Numbered from the stretch's first letter, positions 1 to 8,643 are shown. The stretch: 64,000 nt of DNA from Pseudomonas paraeruginosa PA7 (GCF_000017205.1 NC_009656.1:186001-250000); one strand, 5' to 3'. Numbers and translations are program-made. The notes: generated by a model not told the origin, from the letters alone.

Positions 1-1540
1 CAACGACTACGACTTCCAGCGCCCCGGCGCGCGCCTGGAAGTGCGCTCGAACATCGCCCGTTCGCATGCGGCGGCCGACTACCCGCTGTACGACTACCCC
101 GGCGAGTACGTGCAGAGCCAGGACGGCGAGCAGTATGCGCGGACCCGCATCGAGGCGTTGCAGGCGCGTTACGAGCGGGTGCGCCTGCGCGGCCGCGCCC
201 GTGGCCTGGGTTCCGGCCATCTGTTCAAGCTCAGCGGCTACCCGCGCGAGGACCAGAATCGCGAGTACCTGGTGGTCGGCGCCGAGTATCGGGTGGTCCA
301 GGAACTCTACGAGACCGGCGGCGGCGGGGTCGGCGCACAGTTCGAGAGCGAGCTGGATTGCATCGATGGCGGCCAGGCCTACCGCCCCTTGCCGACCACC
401 CCGTTGCCGATCGTCCGCGGCCCGCAGACCGCGGTGGTGGTCGGGCCCAAGGGCGAGGAGATCTGGACCGATCAGTACGGCCGGGTCAAGGTGCACTTCC
501 ACTGGGACCGCCACGACCAGTCGAACGAGAACAGCTCCTGCTGGATGCGCGTGTCCCAGGCCTGGGCCGGGAAGAACTGGGGCTCGATCCAGATCCCGCG
601 GATCGGCCAGGAGGTAATCGTCAGCTTCCTCGAAGGCGACCCGGACCGGCCGATCATCACCGGGCGGGTCTACAACGCCGAGCAGACGGTGCCCTACGAG
701 CTGCCGGCGAACGCCACCCAGAGCGGGATGAAGAGCCGCTCGAGCAAGGGCGGCACGCCGGCCAACTTCAACGAGATCCGCATGGAGGACAAGAAGGGCG
801 CCGAGCAGTTGTTCATCCACGCGGAGAAGAACCAGGACATCGAGGTCGAGAACGACGAGACCCACTGGGTCGGCCACGATCGCAGCAAGACCATCGACCA
901 CGACGAAACCGTGCACGTGAAGCACGATCGCACCGAGACCGTGGACAACAACGAGACCCTCACCATCGGCGTCGATCGCACCGAGAAGGTCGGCAACAAC
1001 GAGAAGATCAGCATCGGCGCGAACCGCACCGAGGACGTCGGCAGCAACGAGACCATCAGCATCGGCGTCGACCGCACCGAGAAGGTCGGCAGCAACGAGA
1101 AGATCAGCATCGGCGCCAATCGCACCGAGGATGTCGGCAACGACGAGACCATCAGCATCGGCGCCAACCGCAGCGAGTCGGTGGGCAACAACGAGACGAT
1201 CAGCATCGGCGCCGACCGTAGCGAATCGGTGGGCGCCAACGAGAGCATCGATATCGGCGGCAACCAGAGCACGAGCATCGGCAAGAACGAGTCGCGCAGC
1301 GTCGGCCAGGGCCGCGATACCTCGGTGGGCAAGGACGATAGCCTGGACGTGGGCAAGAGCTTCACGCTCAATGCCGGCGACTCGATCACTCTGGTCACCG
1401 GCGCTGCCAGCATCCGCATGAAGAAGGACGGCAGCATCGTCATCAGCGGCAAGAACATCACCATCGACGGTTCCGGGGCGATCAACATCAAGGCCGACAA
1501 GAACGTGGTGATGAAGGGTCGCAAGATTCTCCAGAACTGA
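1..1540 (+). CDS. vgrG1b: VgrG1b, T6SS spike protein (5' partial)
   Basis: The reading frame is open from base 2, so the N-terminal part of the gene lies upstream of the window. The product is the trimeric spike at the tip of the type VI secretion tube, where it carries effectors out of the cell. The visible part has the gp27/gp5-like OB-fold region (GPKGEEIWTDQYGRVKVHFHWDR cut here to its core, around nt 445-515, followed by SCWMRVSQAWAG and GWGSIQIPRIGQEV-like motifs) and then a long beta-helical needle made of 8-residue units of type xxExIxIG. There is no added enzymatic C-terminal domain: the protein ends shortly after the needle. The downstream genes, ending in a PAAR-like effector, identify it as the VgrG1b group rather than another VgrG paralogue. 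Confidence 0.93.
   Translation, partial: NDYDFQRPGARLEVRSNIARSHAAADYPLYDYPGEYVQSQDGEQYARTRIEALQARYERVRLRGRARGLGSGHLFKLSGYPREDQNREYLVVGAEYRVVQELYETGGGGVGAQFESELDCIDGGQAYRPLPTTPLPIVRGPQTAVVVGPKGEEIWTDQYGRVKVHFHWDRHDQSNENSSCWMRVSQAWAGKNWGSIQIPRIGQEVIVSFLEGDPDRPIITGRVYNAEQTVPYELPANATQSGMKSRSSKGGTPANFNEIRMEDKKGAEQLFIHAEKNQDIEVENDETHWVGHDRSKTIDHDETVHVKHDRTETVDNNETLTIGVDRTEKVGNNEKISIGANRTEDVGSNETISIGVDRTEKVGSNEKISIGANRTEDVGNDETISIGANRSESVGNNETISIGADRSESVGANESIDIGGNQSTSIGKNESRSVGQGRDTSVGKDDSLDVGKSFTLNAGDSITLVTGAASIRMKKDGSIVISGKNITIDGSGAINIKADKNVVMKGRKILQN
853..1396 (+). repeat. tandem 48-bp coding repeats of the VgrG needle
   Basis: About ten copies of a 16-residue unit (two 8-residue turns, ending VG or IG) follow each other in frame. 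The unit starting near 971 and the next one recur 96 bp later at about 1067 with very few base changes, which points to a recent 96-bp tandem duplication. In the protein this forms the intertwined beta-helix; length changes here would alter needle length without shifting the frame. Confidence 0.85.
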
Positions 1541-1568
1541 AGCGGCGCAGAGCCAGGGAGTGCAGCGC

Positions 1569-2018
1569 ATGAGTGTCGAGATCCATCTACCGGGGCCCGC
1601 GTCGGCCCTCCCCGCCCGCCTCGACGGCGTGGTCATCGGCATCCTCCTCGACGTGCCGGACGCCGCCGCGCCGGTGGTCGCCTATCCCGGCTGTCCGAAC
1701 GAGCACGGCCTGGCGGCGGCCACCACCACCCAGCTCGGTCGCGCCGACATCGGCGCCCAGGTAGCGTTGATGTTCGTCGCCGGCGACCCGCGCCAGCCCC
1801 TGCTGATCGGGCGTATCCAGCGCCTGCCGCAGGAAGCGTCCGCGCAGCTGGACGGCGAACGCCTGGAGTTCAGCGCCGAGCGCGAGATCGTCCTGCGCTG
1901 CGGCAAGGCCAGCATCACCCTGACCCGTGCCGGCAAGGTGATCATCCGTGGCGCCTACCTTTCCAGCCGCTCCACCGGGGTCAACCGGATCAAGGGCGGC
2001 TCGGTGCAGATCAACTGA
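1569..2018 (+). CDS. DUF6484-type T6SS accessory protein
   Basis: A 149-residue protein directly behind vgrG1b (28-nt gap). The ATG at 1569 is chosen over a GTG at 1560 because GGGAG ends 8 nt before it. Residues 15-90 form a compact beta-rich domain with the motif VGDPRQPLLIGRIQ-like (seen as AGDPRQPLLIGRIQ), which resembles the OB-fold edge of VgrG, and the C-terminal part (ITLTRAGKVIIRGAYLSSR) resembles the end of a VgrG needle. I believe it belongs to DUF6484, a family found beside vgrG genes. Position and the VgrG-like pieces suggest an adaptor or partner of the spike; no enzymatic motif is visible. Its exact role is not known to me. Confidence 0.75.
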   Translation: MSVEIHLPGPASALPARLDGVVIGILLDVPDAAAPVVAYPGCPNEHGLAAATTTQLGRADIGAQVALMFVAGDPRQPLLIGRIQRLPQEASAQLDGERLEFSAEREIVLRCGKASITLTRAGKVIIRGAYLSSRSTGVNRIKGGSVQIN

Positions 2019-2034
2019 ACGCGGCGGGCCCGAC

Positions 2035-3147
2035 ATGGAACTGTTGAATGCCACCCCGCTCGCCGCCGCCTACAACCAGGGGCTCGACGCCGCAGGCCGG
2101 GAGTCGCTGGTGGTGATCGCCAAGGGCAGCTTCGACCTGCCGCTGGACGGCCGCGAGGCGCGCCTGCTGGATGAGCAGCAGGCGCTGCTGATGATGGACG
2201 AGTTCTTCGGCGAGCCGGGGCTTTCCGCGCCGCGCCGGGAGTGCGACTTCGTCCCCTTCAAGCCGTTCTGCGATGTGCTGGTGCTGGGTAGCGCCCAGGC
2301 GCCCGGCGGGCGGCCGGTACAGCAGTTGACCGCGGGCATCCGCGTCGGCCGGGTCGGCAAGGCGTTGACGGTGCATGGGCCGCGCCAGTGGGAGCCGGGA
2401 TTGCTCGGTGCCGGTGCGGGCGTCGCGCAGCCGTTCCAGCGCCAGGACATTTCCTATGCCAGCGCCTTCGGCGGCAGCCACGCCTCGCCGGACAACCCCG
2501 GTTTCATGGATTGCTACATGGCCAATCCGGCCGGACGCGGCTGGTTCCCGCGCAGCGCCGACACCGCCGAGATCGTCGGCACGCCGATGCCGGCCACGGA
2601 AAAGCCCGGCGAGCCGGTGGACAGTCCCCACGGCCGCTTCACGCCGATGGCGCTCGGCCCGCTGGGTCGCCACTGGCAGGCCCGGGTCGGCTTCGCCGGC
2701 CGCTACGACGAGACCTGGCTGGCCGAACAGTTCCCGTTCCTGCCCGCCGACTTCGACGAGCGTTACTTCCAGTCCGCGCCGTCCGACCAGTGGACCGACT
2801 ACTTGCGCGGCGGCGAGGAAGTCCTGCTGCTCAACCTCACCGGCGAGGAACGCGCGGCCTTCCGCGTGCCGCGCAGGGAGGTGCCGGTGACCTTCTTCCT
2901 GAAGAAGGGTGGCCACGAGACCGCGCAGGCGCGGATCGATACCCTGCTGGTGGACTGCGACGCCCGTCGCGTGGAAATCACCTGGCGCATCCGCCGGCCG
3001 TTGAGGCGCAACCTGTTCGAGATCGCCCAGGTGCTGGTAGGCACCATGTCGAGCGCCTGGTGGCGTGCCCGCGAGCTGGGCAAGGACTACCATCCCTCGC
3101 TCGCCGCGCTGGTACGCAGCCGCCAGGCCGAGGAGGACGAGGCATGA
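2035..3147 (+). CDS. DUF2169 domain T6SS effector-loading protein
   Basis: A 370-residue protein matching DUF2169, a family that recurs between vgrG and PAAR-effector genes and is associated with loading PAAR effectors onto VgrG. Features seen are an N-terminal beta-rich half (residues 1-200, with FGEPGLSAPRRECDFVPFKP typical of the family), and a C-terminal half with LRGGEEVLLLNLTGEE and PVTFFLKKGG. The start at 2035 lies 16 nt after the previous stop; the stop overlaps the next start by four bases (ATGA), so translation is probably coupled. No signal peptide or membrane segment. By context it should act as a chaperone or adaptor for Tse7; this is inference from the family. Confidence 0.82.
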   Translation: MELLNATPLAAAYNQGLDAAGRESLVVIAKGSFDLPLDGREARLLDEQQALLMMDEFFGEPGLSAPRRECDFVPFKPFCDVLVLGSAQAPGGRPVQQLTAGIRVGRVGKALTVHGPRQWEPGLLGAGAGVAQPFQRQDISYASAFGGSHASPDNPGFMDCYMANPAGRGWFPRSADTAEIVGTPMPATEKPGEPVDSPHGRFTPMALGPLGRHWQARVGFAGRYDETWLAEQFPFLPADFDERYFQSAPSDQWTDYLRGGEEVLLLNLTGEERAAFRVPRREVPVTFFLKKGGHETAQARIDTLLVDCDARRVEITWRIRRPLRRNLFEIAQVLVGTMSSAWWRARELGKDYHPSLAALVRSRQAEEDEA

Positions 3148-4181
3148 GCCAGCCCCTGAGCATCGTCGCTTCCGGCATGGTCAGCGCGGTCGGCCTCAGC
3201 GCGCCGGCCAGTTGCGCGGCGATCCGCTGCGCCCTGGACAACTTCCAGGAGACCCGTTTCATCGATCAGGGCGGCGAGTGGCTGCTTGCCGCCAGCGTGC
3301 CGCTGGAGCAGCCCTGGCGCGGCCGCGCCAAGCTGCTGAAGATGGCCGCGCGAGCCATCGACGAGGCCTTGCGCGGCCAGCCCGGTCTCGATTGCGCGGA
3401 GCTGCCGCTGCTGCTCTGCGTAGCCGAGGGCGATCGTCCCGGACGCTGCGCGGGGCTCGACGAGTCCTTCCTGCGCGACCTGGAAAACGAGCTGGGACGA
3501 CGCTTCCACCCCTCCTCGGCGCTTATCGCCCGTGGCCGGGTCGGTGGTGCGGTGGCCCTGCTCAACGCGCGCAAGCTGGTCCAGGGCGGTTGTCGGCAGG
3601 TCCTGCTGGCCGGCGTCGACTCCTTCCTCAACGGGCCGACCCTGGCGGCCTACGAAGCGCGCGAGCGGCTGCTGAGCAGCCAGAACTCCAACGGCTTCAT
3701 TCCCGGCGAAGGCGCTGCCGCCGTGCTGGTCGCCGCGCCGCTCCACGAGGAGGCGCCGCAGCTGCTCTGCATCGGCCTCGGCTTCGGCCTCGAGAAGGCC
3801 ACGGTGGAGAGCGAGGACCTGCCGCTACGCGCCGACGGCCTGACCCAGGCTGTGCGCGCCGCCCTCGCCGAGGCTGGCTGCGGCCTGGAGCAGATGGACT
3901 ACCGGCTCACCGATATTTCCGGCGAGCAGTACTACTTCAAGGAAGCCTCGCTGACCCTGAGCCGCAACCTGCGCGTGCTCAAGCCGAAGTTCGACCTCTG
4001 GCACCCCGCCGACTGCATCGGCGAATGCGGCGCCGCCATCGGCCCGGCGTTGCTCGCCGTGGCCCTGGCCGCCTCGCGCAAGGGCTACGGCGACGGGCCG
4101 AACGTGTTCTGCCACCTGGGCAACGACGCCGGCGAACGCGCCGCCGCGCTGCTCAGCTATCGACGGGTGAGGGCTGCCTGA
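3144..4181 (+). CDS. ketosynthase/thiolase-fold protein, probably catalytically inactive
   Basis: A 345-residue protein with the layout of a beta-ketoacyl synthase: GMVSAVG at residues 11-17, the nucleophile-elbow region at 125-140, VLLAGVDSF at 153-161, GFIPGEGAAAVLV at 184-196, and a glycine-rich ECGAAIG at 294-300. The three catalytic positions look lost: the region that normally carries the Cys (TACASG-like) reads IARGRVGG, the first His region reads LTDISG, and the second His (GH) reads GE. It is the third of four overlapping or tightly spaced genes between vgrG1b and tse7, sharing ATGA with the previous gene and one base with tse7. A structural or chaperone role in effector delivery is inferred. 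Annotators often call it a 3-oxoacyl-ACP synthase, which the residues do not support. Confidence 0.8.
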   Translation: MSQPLSIVASGMVSAVGLSAPASCAAIRCALDNFQETRFIDQGGEWLLAASVPLEQPWRGRAKLLKMAARAIDEALRGQPGLDCAELPLLLCVAEGDRPGRCAGLDESFLRDLENELGRRFHPSSALIARGRVGGAVALLNARKLVQGGCRQVLLAGVDSFLNGPTLAAYEARERLLSSQNSNGFIPGEGAAAVLVAAPLHEEAPQLLCIGLGFGLEKATVESEDLPLRADGLTQAVRAALAEAGCGLEQMDYRLTDISGEQYYFKEASLTLSRNLRVLKPKFDLWHPADCIGECGAAIGPALLAVALAASRKGYGDGPNVFCHLGNDAGERAAALLSYRRVRAA

Positions 4182-5344
4182 TGGCCAACGAGGTGTACGC
4201 CAACGACATGGAGATCTCCTGCAAGGCGGCGAGCGGCAAGTCCATCGCGGCCTTCCCGGACGTCTGCTTCACCCCGCCGCAGGCGCCGCCGACGCCGATG
4301 GGGGTGCCGATCCCCTATCCCAATACGGGTTTGGCAAAGGACACGACCAAGGGAACCCGGACCGTTCGGATCACCCGCAAGGAAGTGATGCTGAAGAACA
4401 AGAGCTACTTCAAGACCAGCTATGGCGATGAAGCCGGGCGGGCGCCGAAGAAGGGGGTCATTACCAGCAAGATCAAGGGCAAGGTGTACTTCACCTCCTG
4501 GTCGATGAACGTGAAGTTCGAGAGCAAGAACGTTGTCCGGCACATGGATCTGACGACTCACAATCACGGTTCCCAACCGGGAAATACCATGACCTGGACC
4601 TATGCCGACCGCATGGCCTACGCCAAGGGCCTGAGTCAGTGCGACGATGAGAGGACGCGTGCCAAGGATGCTTGTGGAGACACCAGCAAGAAGGTGGTCT
4701 GCCCGGATATCTCCGCCTTGAAAAAGGCATCCGCTGCTCGTGCCGCCGCCAAGAAAAAAGCCGGTGACAAGTTCAAGGACAATGCCGATTACCAGAGTCG
4801 GCATCAGGAGGTGCAACGCGAATTTTCCGCCTTGGCCGAAAAGATCAATAACGACCCCTGCCAGAAGGCCTTGCGCTGTTTCCTGGCCCCTTACAGGCCG
4901 AACCGCTGCTGCCCTGGGCAGACCGGCGACCACTTGGTTGACGCTGCCTCGTTCGGCCCGCGCAAAGGGAAGAAAATAACCGGCTGGAGCAAGTACCAGA
5001 CCAACAAGGCGCCTTGTATCTGCGCCGAGGGGCCGAACCAGACGACGGCGACGCATGGACAATTGCATACGCGGAGAGGCGTGGTTGCACTGCATGAGCA
5101 AGATGACAAGGGAGAATGGCCGAGAGGGCGAGCCACCCAGGTAGGGGCAAAAGCGGCGCGAAAGACTTTTCCGGACTCCAACTGCTCGCAGGAGTGCTTG
5201 GAGGCGCAACTGAACAAGTATCACGACACCGCAAAGGATGACGGGACGGAAAAGCCCATCAAGGCGAATGCCTCAATGACCAGTGATGTCGGTGAGAGGG
5301 CCGCTGCCCGTGCCGAGATGTTCGAACAAGTAACTCTCAGATAA
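4181..5344 (+). CDS. tse7: Tse7, PAAR-tipped T6SS DNase effector (Tox-GHH2)
   Basis: A 387-residue effector. Residues 1-130 are a PAAR-like (DUF4150) spike tip, with CKAASGKSIAAFPDVCFTPP at 14-33, PMGVPIPYPNTG at 39-50 and a His-rich end (THNHG, 126-130) suited to metal binding. Residues 175-225 are Lys/Ala-rich and probably helical. The C-terminal part holds many Cys plus GDHLVDAA (249-256) and THGQLH (291-296), candidate active-site segments of a GHH2-type HNH-like nuclease. Known work names the VgrG1b-delivered PAAR protein at this place Tse7, a DNase toxic to competing bacteria. The toxin half has visibly less G/C-biased codons than the upstream genes, suggesting separate acquisition. Its start shares one base with the preceding stop. 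Confidence 0.9.
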   Translation: MANEVYANDMEISCKAASGKSIAAFPDVCFTPPQAPPTPMGVPIPYPNTGLAKDTTKGTRTVRITRKEVMLKNKSYFKTSYGDEAGRAPKKGVITSKIKGKVYFTSWSMNVKFESKNVVRHMDLTTHNHGSQPGNTMTWTYADRMAYAKGLSQCDDERTRAKDACGDTSKKVVCPDISALKKASAARAAAKKKAGDKFKDNADYQSRHQEVQREFSALAEKINNDPCQKALRCFLAPYRPNRCCPGQTGDHLVDAASFGPRKGKKITGWSKYQTNKAPCICAEGPNQTTATHGQLHTRRGVVALHEQDDKGEWPRGRATQVGAKAARKTFPDSNCSQECLEAQLNKYHDTAKDDGTEKPIKANASMTSDVGERAAARAEMFEQVTLR

Positions 5345-5357
5345 TCAGGAGCAATTC

Positions 5358-6281
5358 ATGGATGCGAATGACCGCCGCTTCAGTGGGTTCAGTCTGAGTA
5401 CCGGCGTACTTCGGTATTCAGATCTGGCCTATCTGCTGGCTACCAGCGATGAGGATATCCAAGAGGGGTTGGTTGGCACCCTCCTGTTCACTATCGACCG
5501 TGGTACGCCGGGAGCTGCGAGCCTGGACTGGCTGGCCTGCTCGGGTACGGTCTGCCATCTTCCGAGTGAGCGTTATGTTGCGCTGGGCGTCCAGGGCCAG
5601 GTGCGGGTAATGGGAGGTGGCTCCCAGAGCGATGAGTCGATTTCGAACAGCGGTAGGGATCCTCGTTCGAGAGGACCGTTGAGGGAAGTGAGAGGCGTCG
5701 CCAGGGGGCGCGCTTATGCCGTGGGCACTTGTCGTCAGGCTTATGTTCGTGAAGATGAAGGGGTATGGCGTTGCATCGATCAGACTGCCCAGGGCGGAGA
5801 TGTAGCGCTAACCGACACCAGCTTCGAATCCATCGATGGCTTCAGCGAACAGGAAATCTATACGGTTGGCTGGGAGGGAGAAATCTGGAGTTACGATGGT
5901 TCTGTTTTCACTCAGGCAAGCAGCCCCACCAACCTCGCCTTGTACAAGGTGCGTTGCGCTGGCGACGGTTACGCCTATGCCTGTGGACAACTGGGCACCT
6001 TGTTGCGTGGTCGCGGCGACAAGTGGGAAATCATCGAGCATGAGTCCACTCGGGAGGACCTCTGGGGCATGGAATACTTCGACGGCCACCTTTACGTTTC
6101 CTCGACGCACTTCGTCTATCGGCTGGTGGACGGACGCTTGGAGCGAGTGGACTTTGGCGATGATGTCCCAGCCTCCTGCTATCACCTGAGCGCGGCAGAC
6201 GGAATCATGTGGTCGGTCGGAGCGAAAGATGTCATGGAGTTCGACGGACAATCCTGGAAGCGGATTCTCGAGATTCAGTGA
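5358..6281 (+). CDS. tsi7: Tsi7, immunity protein to Tse7
   Basis: A 307-residue cytosolic protein starting 13 nt after tse7 with CAGGAG just ahead of the ATG. Repeating aromatic/Gly units such as GWEGEIWSYDG, GQLGTLLRGRGDKWEII and GAKDVMEFDGQSWKRI suggest a beta-propeller of WD/kelch-like blades. No signal peptide or transmembrane segment, fitting neutralisation of a nuclease in the cytoplasm. Immediate linkage after an effector gene is the standard toxin-immunity order in T6SS loci, and known work on this locus names the immunity gene tsi7. Codon use is less G/C-biased than the flanks, as for tse7. Confidence 0.88.
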   Translation: MDANDRRFSGFSLSTGVLRYSDLAYLLATSDEDIQEGLVGTLLFTIDRGTPGAASLDWLACSGTVCHLPSERYVALGVQGQVRVMGGGSQSDESISNSGRDPRSRGPLREVRGVARGRAYAVGTCRQAYVREDEGVWRCIDQTAQGGDVALTDTSFESIDGFSEQEIYTVGWEGEIWSYDGSVFTQASSPTNLALYKVRCAGDGYAYACGQLGTLLRGRGDKWEIIEHESTREDLWGMEYFDGHLYVSSTHFVYRLVDGRLERVDFGDDVPASCYHLSAADGIMWSVGAKDVMEFDGQSWKRILEIQ

Positions 6282-6301
6282 TCAACGAAGCGATGCCGAG
6301 A

Positions 6302-7540
6302 ATGAGCCTGCCAATCGTCTCTATGCTCGATCAGCACGCCGAGGAAGCCGCCTTCCTCGCCCTGCTCCGCGACTACGCCGTGTGCGCGCCGCACTACGAC
6401 CTGGAAGAGCTCGCCGAACTCGACCAGCGCATCGAGGCGCACCTGGATGGCCTGTCCATCGCCGGCCAGGCTGGATACGAAGCGCTGTTCGAGCAACTCG
6501 ATGCGCATGCCCAGGGCGAGGCGTTCGCCCTCGCGGCGCTGGCCATGCAGGCTGGCGACGAGGCGGTGATCGGGCGGATGCGCGCCTGCCTGGCGGAGTC
6601 TAGGGAAGCCCGGCGCGGTTTCGCCGCCGCCCTCGGCTGGCTCGACTGGGAGCGCGTGCAGCCCTGGGTCGAGCGCCTGCTGGCCTCGCCGGAACCACTG
6701 TTCCGCAGCCTCGGCCTGGCCGCGTGCGGCATGCACCGGCAGGATCCGGGGCCGGCGCTGCTGTCCGCCCTCGGCCATGCCGACCCGGCGGTGCTGGCGC
6801 GCGCCGCGCGCACCGCCGGCGAGCTGCGTCGGCGCGACCTGATGGCGGATATCCGCGCCTACCGCGCTCACGACGACCCGAGCCTGTGCTTCTGGGCCAA
6901 CTGGGCCACCGCGCAGATGGGCGACGAGGAGGCGTTGGGGCCATTGCGTGCGTTCGCCGGGCAGCCCGGCCCGTTCCAGCTGCCGGCGACCATGGTGCTG
7001 CTCGCCTGGCAGCCGCGCGATACCAGCATGGCCTGGATTCGCCAACTGATGCAGGCGGCGGAGACGCGGCGGATCGGCATCCAGGCCACCGGCCTGTTCG
7101 GCGATCCGGTGGCGGTGCCGTGGCTGATCCAGCAGATGCGCGACGAAAGCCTGGCGCGGGTCGCCGGCGAGGCCTTCAGCCTGATCACTGGCGCTGACCT
7201 GGCGTTGCTCGACCTGGAGCTGGAGGTTCTGCCCGACCACGACCCTGGCCCCAACGACGATCCCGACGACGAGAACGTGGCCCTCGACGACGACGAGAAC
7301 CTTACCTGGCCGGAGGCGGAGCGAGTCTCCGCCTGGTGGCGGGACAACGGCGCGCGCTTCGTCGCAGGGCGCGCCTACCTGCTCGGCGAACCGCTGGGCG
7401 AGGCGCGTTGCCGCGAGGTCCTGCGCGACGGCCAGCAACGCCAGCGGATGGCCGCGGCGTGCCTGCTGGCGCGCTTCGTGCCGGGCCTGCCGCTGTTCCC
7501 CACCAGCGCGCCGGTGCGCCGGCAATTGGCCCTGTTCTGA
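6302..7540 (+). CDS. TIGR02270-family HEAT-repeat protein
   Basis: About 412 residues. Three in-frame starts exist (GTG 6278, ATG 6293, ATG 6302); I use 6302 since none has a clear Shine-Dalgarno site and this one avoids overlap with tsi7. The body (about residues 40-300) is a run of alpha-helical HEAT/PBS-lyase-like repeats, for example LLSALGHADPAVLARAARTAG and MGDEEALGPLRAFAG. A strongly acidic insert, DHDPGPNDDPDDENVALDDD, lies near residues 313-332. The sequence fits TIGR02270, which I recall as recurring in T6SS gene clusters. As last gene of the vgrG1b cluster it may be a scaffold or adaptor; the function is not established. Confidence 0.78.
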   Translation: MSLPIVSMLDQHAEEAAFLALLRDYAVCAPHYDLEELAELDQRIEAHLDGLSIAGQAGYEALFEQLDAHAQGEAFALAALAMQAGDEAVIGRMRACLAESREARRGFAAALGWLDWERVQPWVERLLASPEPLFRSLGLAACGMHRQDPGPALLSALGHADPAVLARAARTAGELRRRDLMADIRAYRAHDDPSLCFWANWATAQMGDEEALGPLRAFAGQPGPFQLPATMVLLAWQPRDTSMAWIRQLMQAAETRRIGIQATGLFGDPVAVPWLIQQMRDESLARVAGEAFSLITGADLALLDLELEVLPDHDPGPNDDPDDENVALDDDENLTWPEAERVSAWWRDNGARFVAGRAYLLGEPLGEARCREVLRDGQQRQRMAAACLLARFVPGLPLFPTSAPVRRQLALF

Positions 7541-7914
7541 TAGCTGGCTGTCGCCGGTAGCGGCGGGTCGGGTGCTACCCCCTCGCACCGGCTTTTCCCA
7601 TTCGACGATTTTCCCCGCACGAAGCCTGCCGGTTGACTGAAACCTTTCACCTCTTATGCGGGATGAATGGGAATGCCACTCGTTTGCCATGATAGCCTGC
7701 CGACATCGTCTGGAAATATCGTGAAAAAAGCTTACAAAGTGCGAGATAGAGGCTTCTTTTAATTTATGGTTAAGCTTCTGGCATTAGCGTTGAGTACCGG
7801 AAGTGACCGAACGGTCACGAAGGTTGCTCTGCGTTTGTTGTGCCTTTTTCCTATGGGGAAAGCGTCGGCAGACGTGGGAAAATTCAATCGATCCACTCAT
7901 CGAGGTTCTGAACC
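7541..7914. other. intergenic region between T6SS module and carbonic anhydrase
   Basis: 374 nt without a convincing gene. Bases 7690-7790 are clearly A/T-rich for this genome and include runs of A and T, suitable for a promoter and for nucleoprotein binding. A perfect 7-bp inverted repeat lies at 7803-7818 (listed separately). A short open frame from 7766 has no ribosome site and atypical codons. Confidence 0.6.
7803..7818. promoter_or_regulatory. TetR-like operator palindrome upstream of carbonic anhydrase gene
   Basis: GTGACCG, AA, CGGTCAC: perfect 7-bp arms with a 2-nt centre, about 97 nt before the carbonic anhydrase start. ACCG/CGGT-armed palindromes of this compact form are typical of TetR-family operators. 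No tetR-like gene is in the window, so the regulator would be elsewhere. It could also be chance or a hairpin, but the arms are long for that. Confidence 0.45.
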
Positions 7915-8643
7915 ATGCCAGACCGTATGCGGGGCGTTAAGACCGACTCACAGGAACAGGAAAGCGCGGACGACGCGCTGAAACGGATCGTCGATGGGTT
8001 CCAGCACTTCCGCCGGGAGGTCTTCCCGGAGCAGCAGGAACTGTTCAAGAAGCTCGCCAAGAGCCAGCGGCCGCGGGCCATGTTCATCACCTGCGCGGAC
8101 TCGCGCATCGTCCCCGAACTGATCACCCAGAGTTCCCCCGGCGACCTGTTCGTCACCCGCAACGTCGGCAACGTGGTGCCGCCCTACGGGCAGATGAACG
8201 GCGGCGTCTCCACCGCCATCGAGTACGCCGTGCTGGCGCTGGGCGTGCACCACATCATCGTCTGCGGCCACTCCGATTGCGGCGCGATGCGCGCGGTGCT
8301 CGACCCGCAGACGCTGGAGCGCATGCCGACGGTCAAGGCCTGGCTGCGCCATGCCGAAGTGGCGCGCACGGTGGTGGCGGACAACTGCGACTGCGGCGCC
8401 AACCACGACACCCTCGGGGTGCTCACCGAAGAGAACGTGGTGGCGCAGCTCGACCACCTGCGCACGCACCCCTCGGTGGCCTCGCGCCTGGCCAGCGGGC
8501 AGCTGTTCATCCATGGCTGGGTGTACGACATCGAGAGCGCGCAGATCCGCGCCTATGACGCCAAGCAGGGCCGCTTCCTGCCGCTCGACGGCGAACACCC
8601 GGTGCCGATGGCCACGCCCGCGCCGCGCTACCTGAACCAATGA
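7915..8643 (+). CDS. beta-class carbonic anhydrase (psCA1)
   Basis: A 242-residue zinc enzyme interconverting CO2 and bicarbonate in the cytoplasm. Zinc ligands are visible as Cys60 in CADSR (60-64), His119 and Cys122 in CGHSDCGA, with the Asp62-Arg64 dyad; NVGNVVPP and GGVSTAIEYAV are also family-typical. The ATG at 7915 has GAGG 9 nt upstream. The next gene, 209 nt downstream, is a SulP transporter, a pairing seen for bicarbonate uptake systems. This corresponds to the enzyme characterised from PAO1 as psCA1 (PA0102), as I recall. Confidence 0.93.
   Translation: MPDRMRGVKTDSQEQESADDALKRIVDGFQHFRREVFPEQQELFKKLAKSQRPRAMFITCADSRIVPELITQSSPGDLFVTRNVGNVVPPYGQMNGGVSTAIEYAVLALGVHHIIVCGHSDCGAMRAVLDPQTLERMPTVKAWLRHAEVARTVVADNCDCGANHDTLGVLTEENVVAQLDHLRTHPSVASRLASGQLFIHGWVYDIESAQIRAYDAKQGRFLPLDGEHPVPMATPAPRYLNQ

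Noticed and set aside
1..7540. A prophage tail remnant
   Set aside because: VgrG, DUF2169, PAAR effector and immunity order is typical of T6SS; no phage structural, lysis or integrase genes are present.
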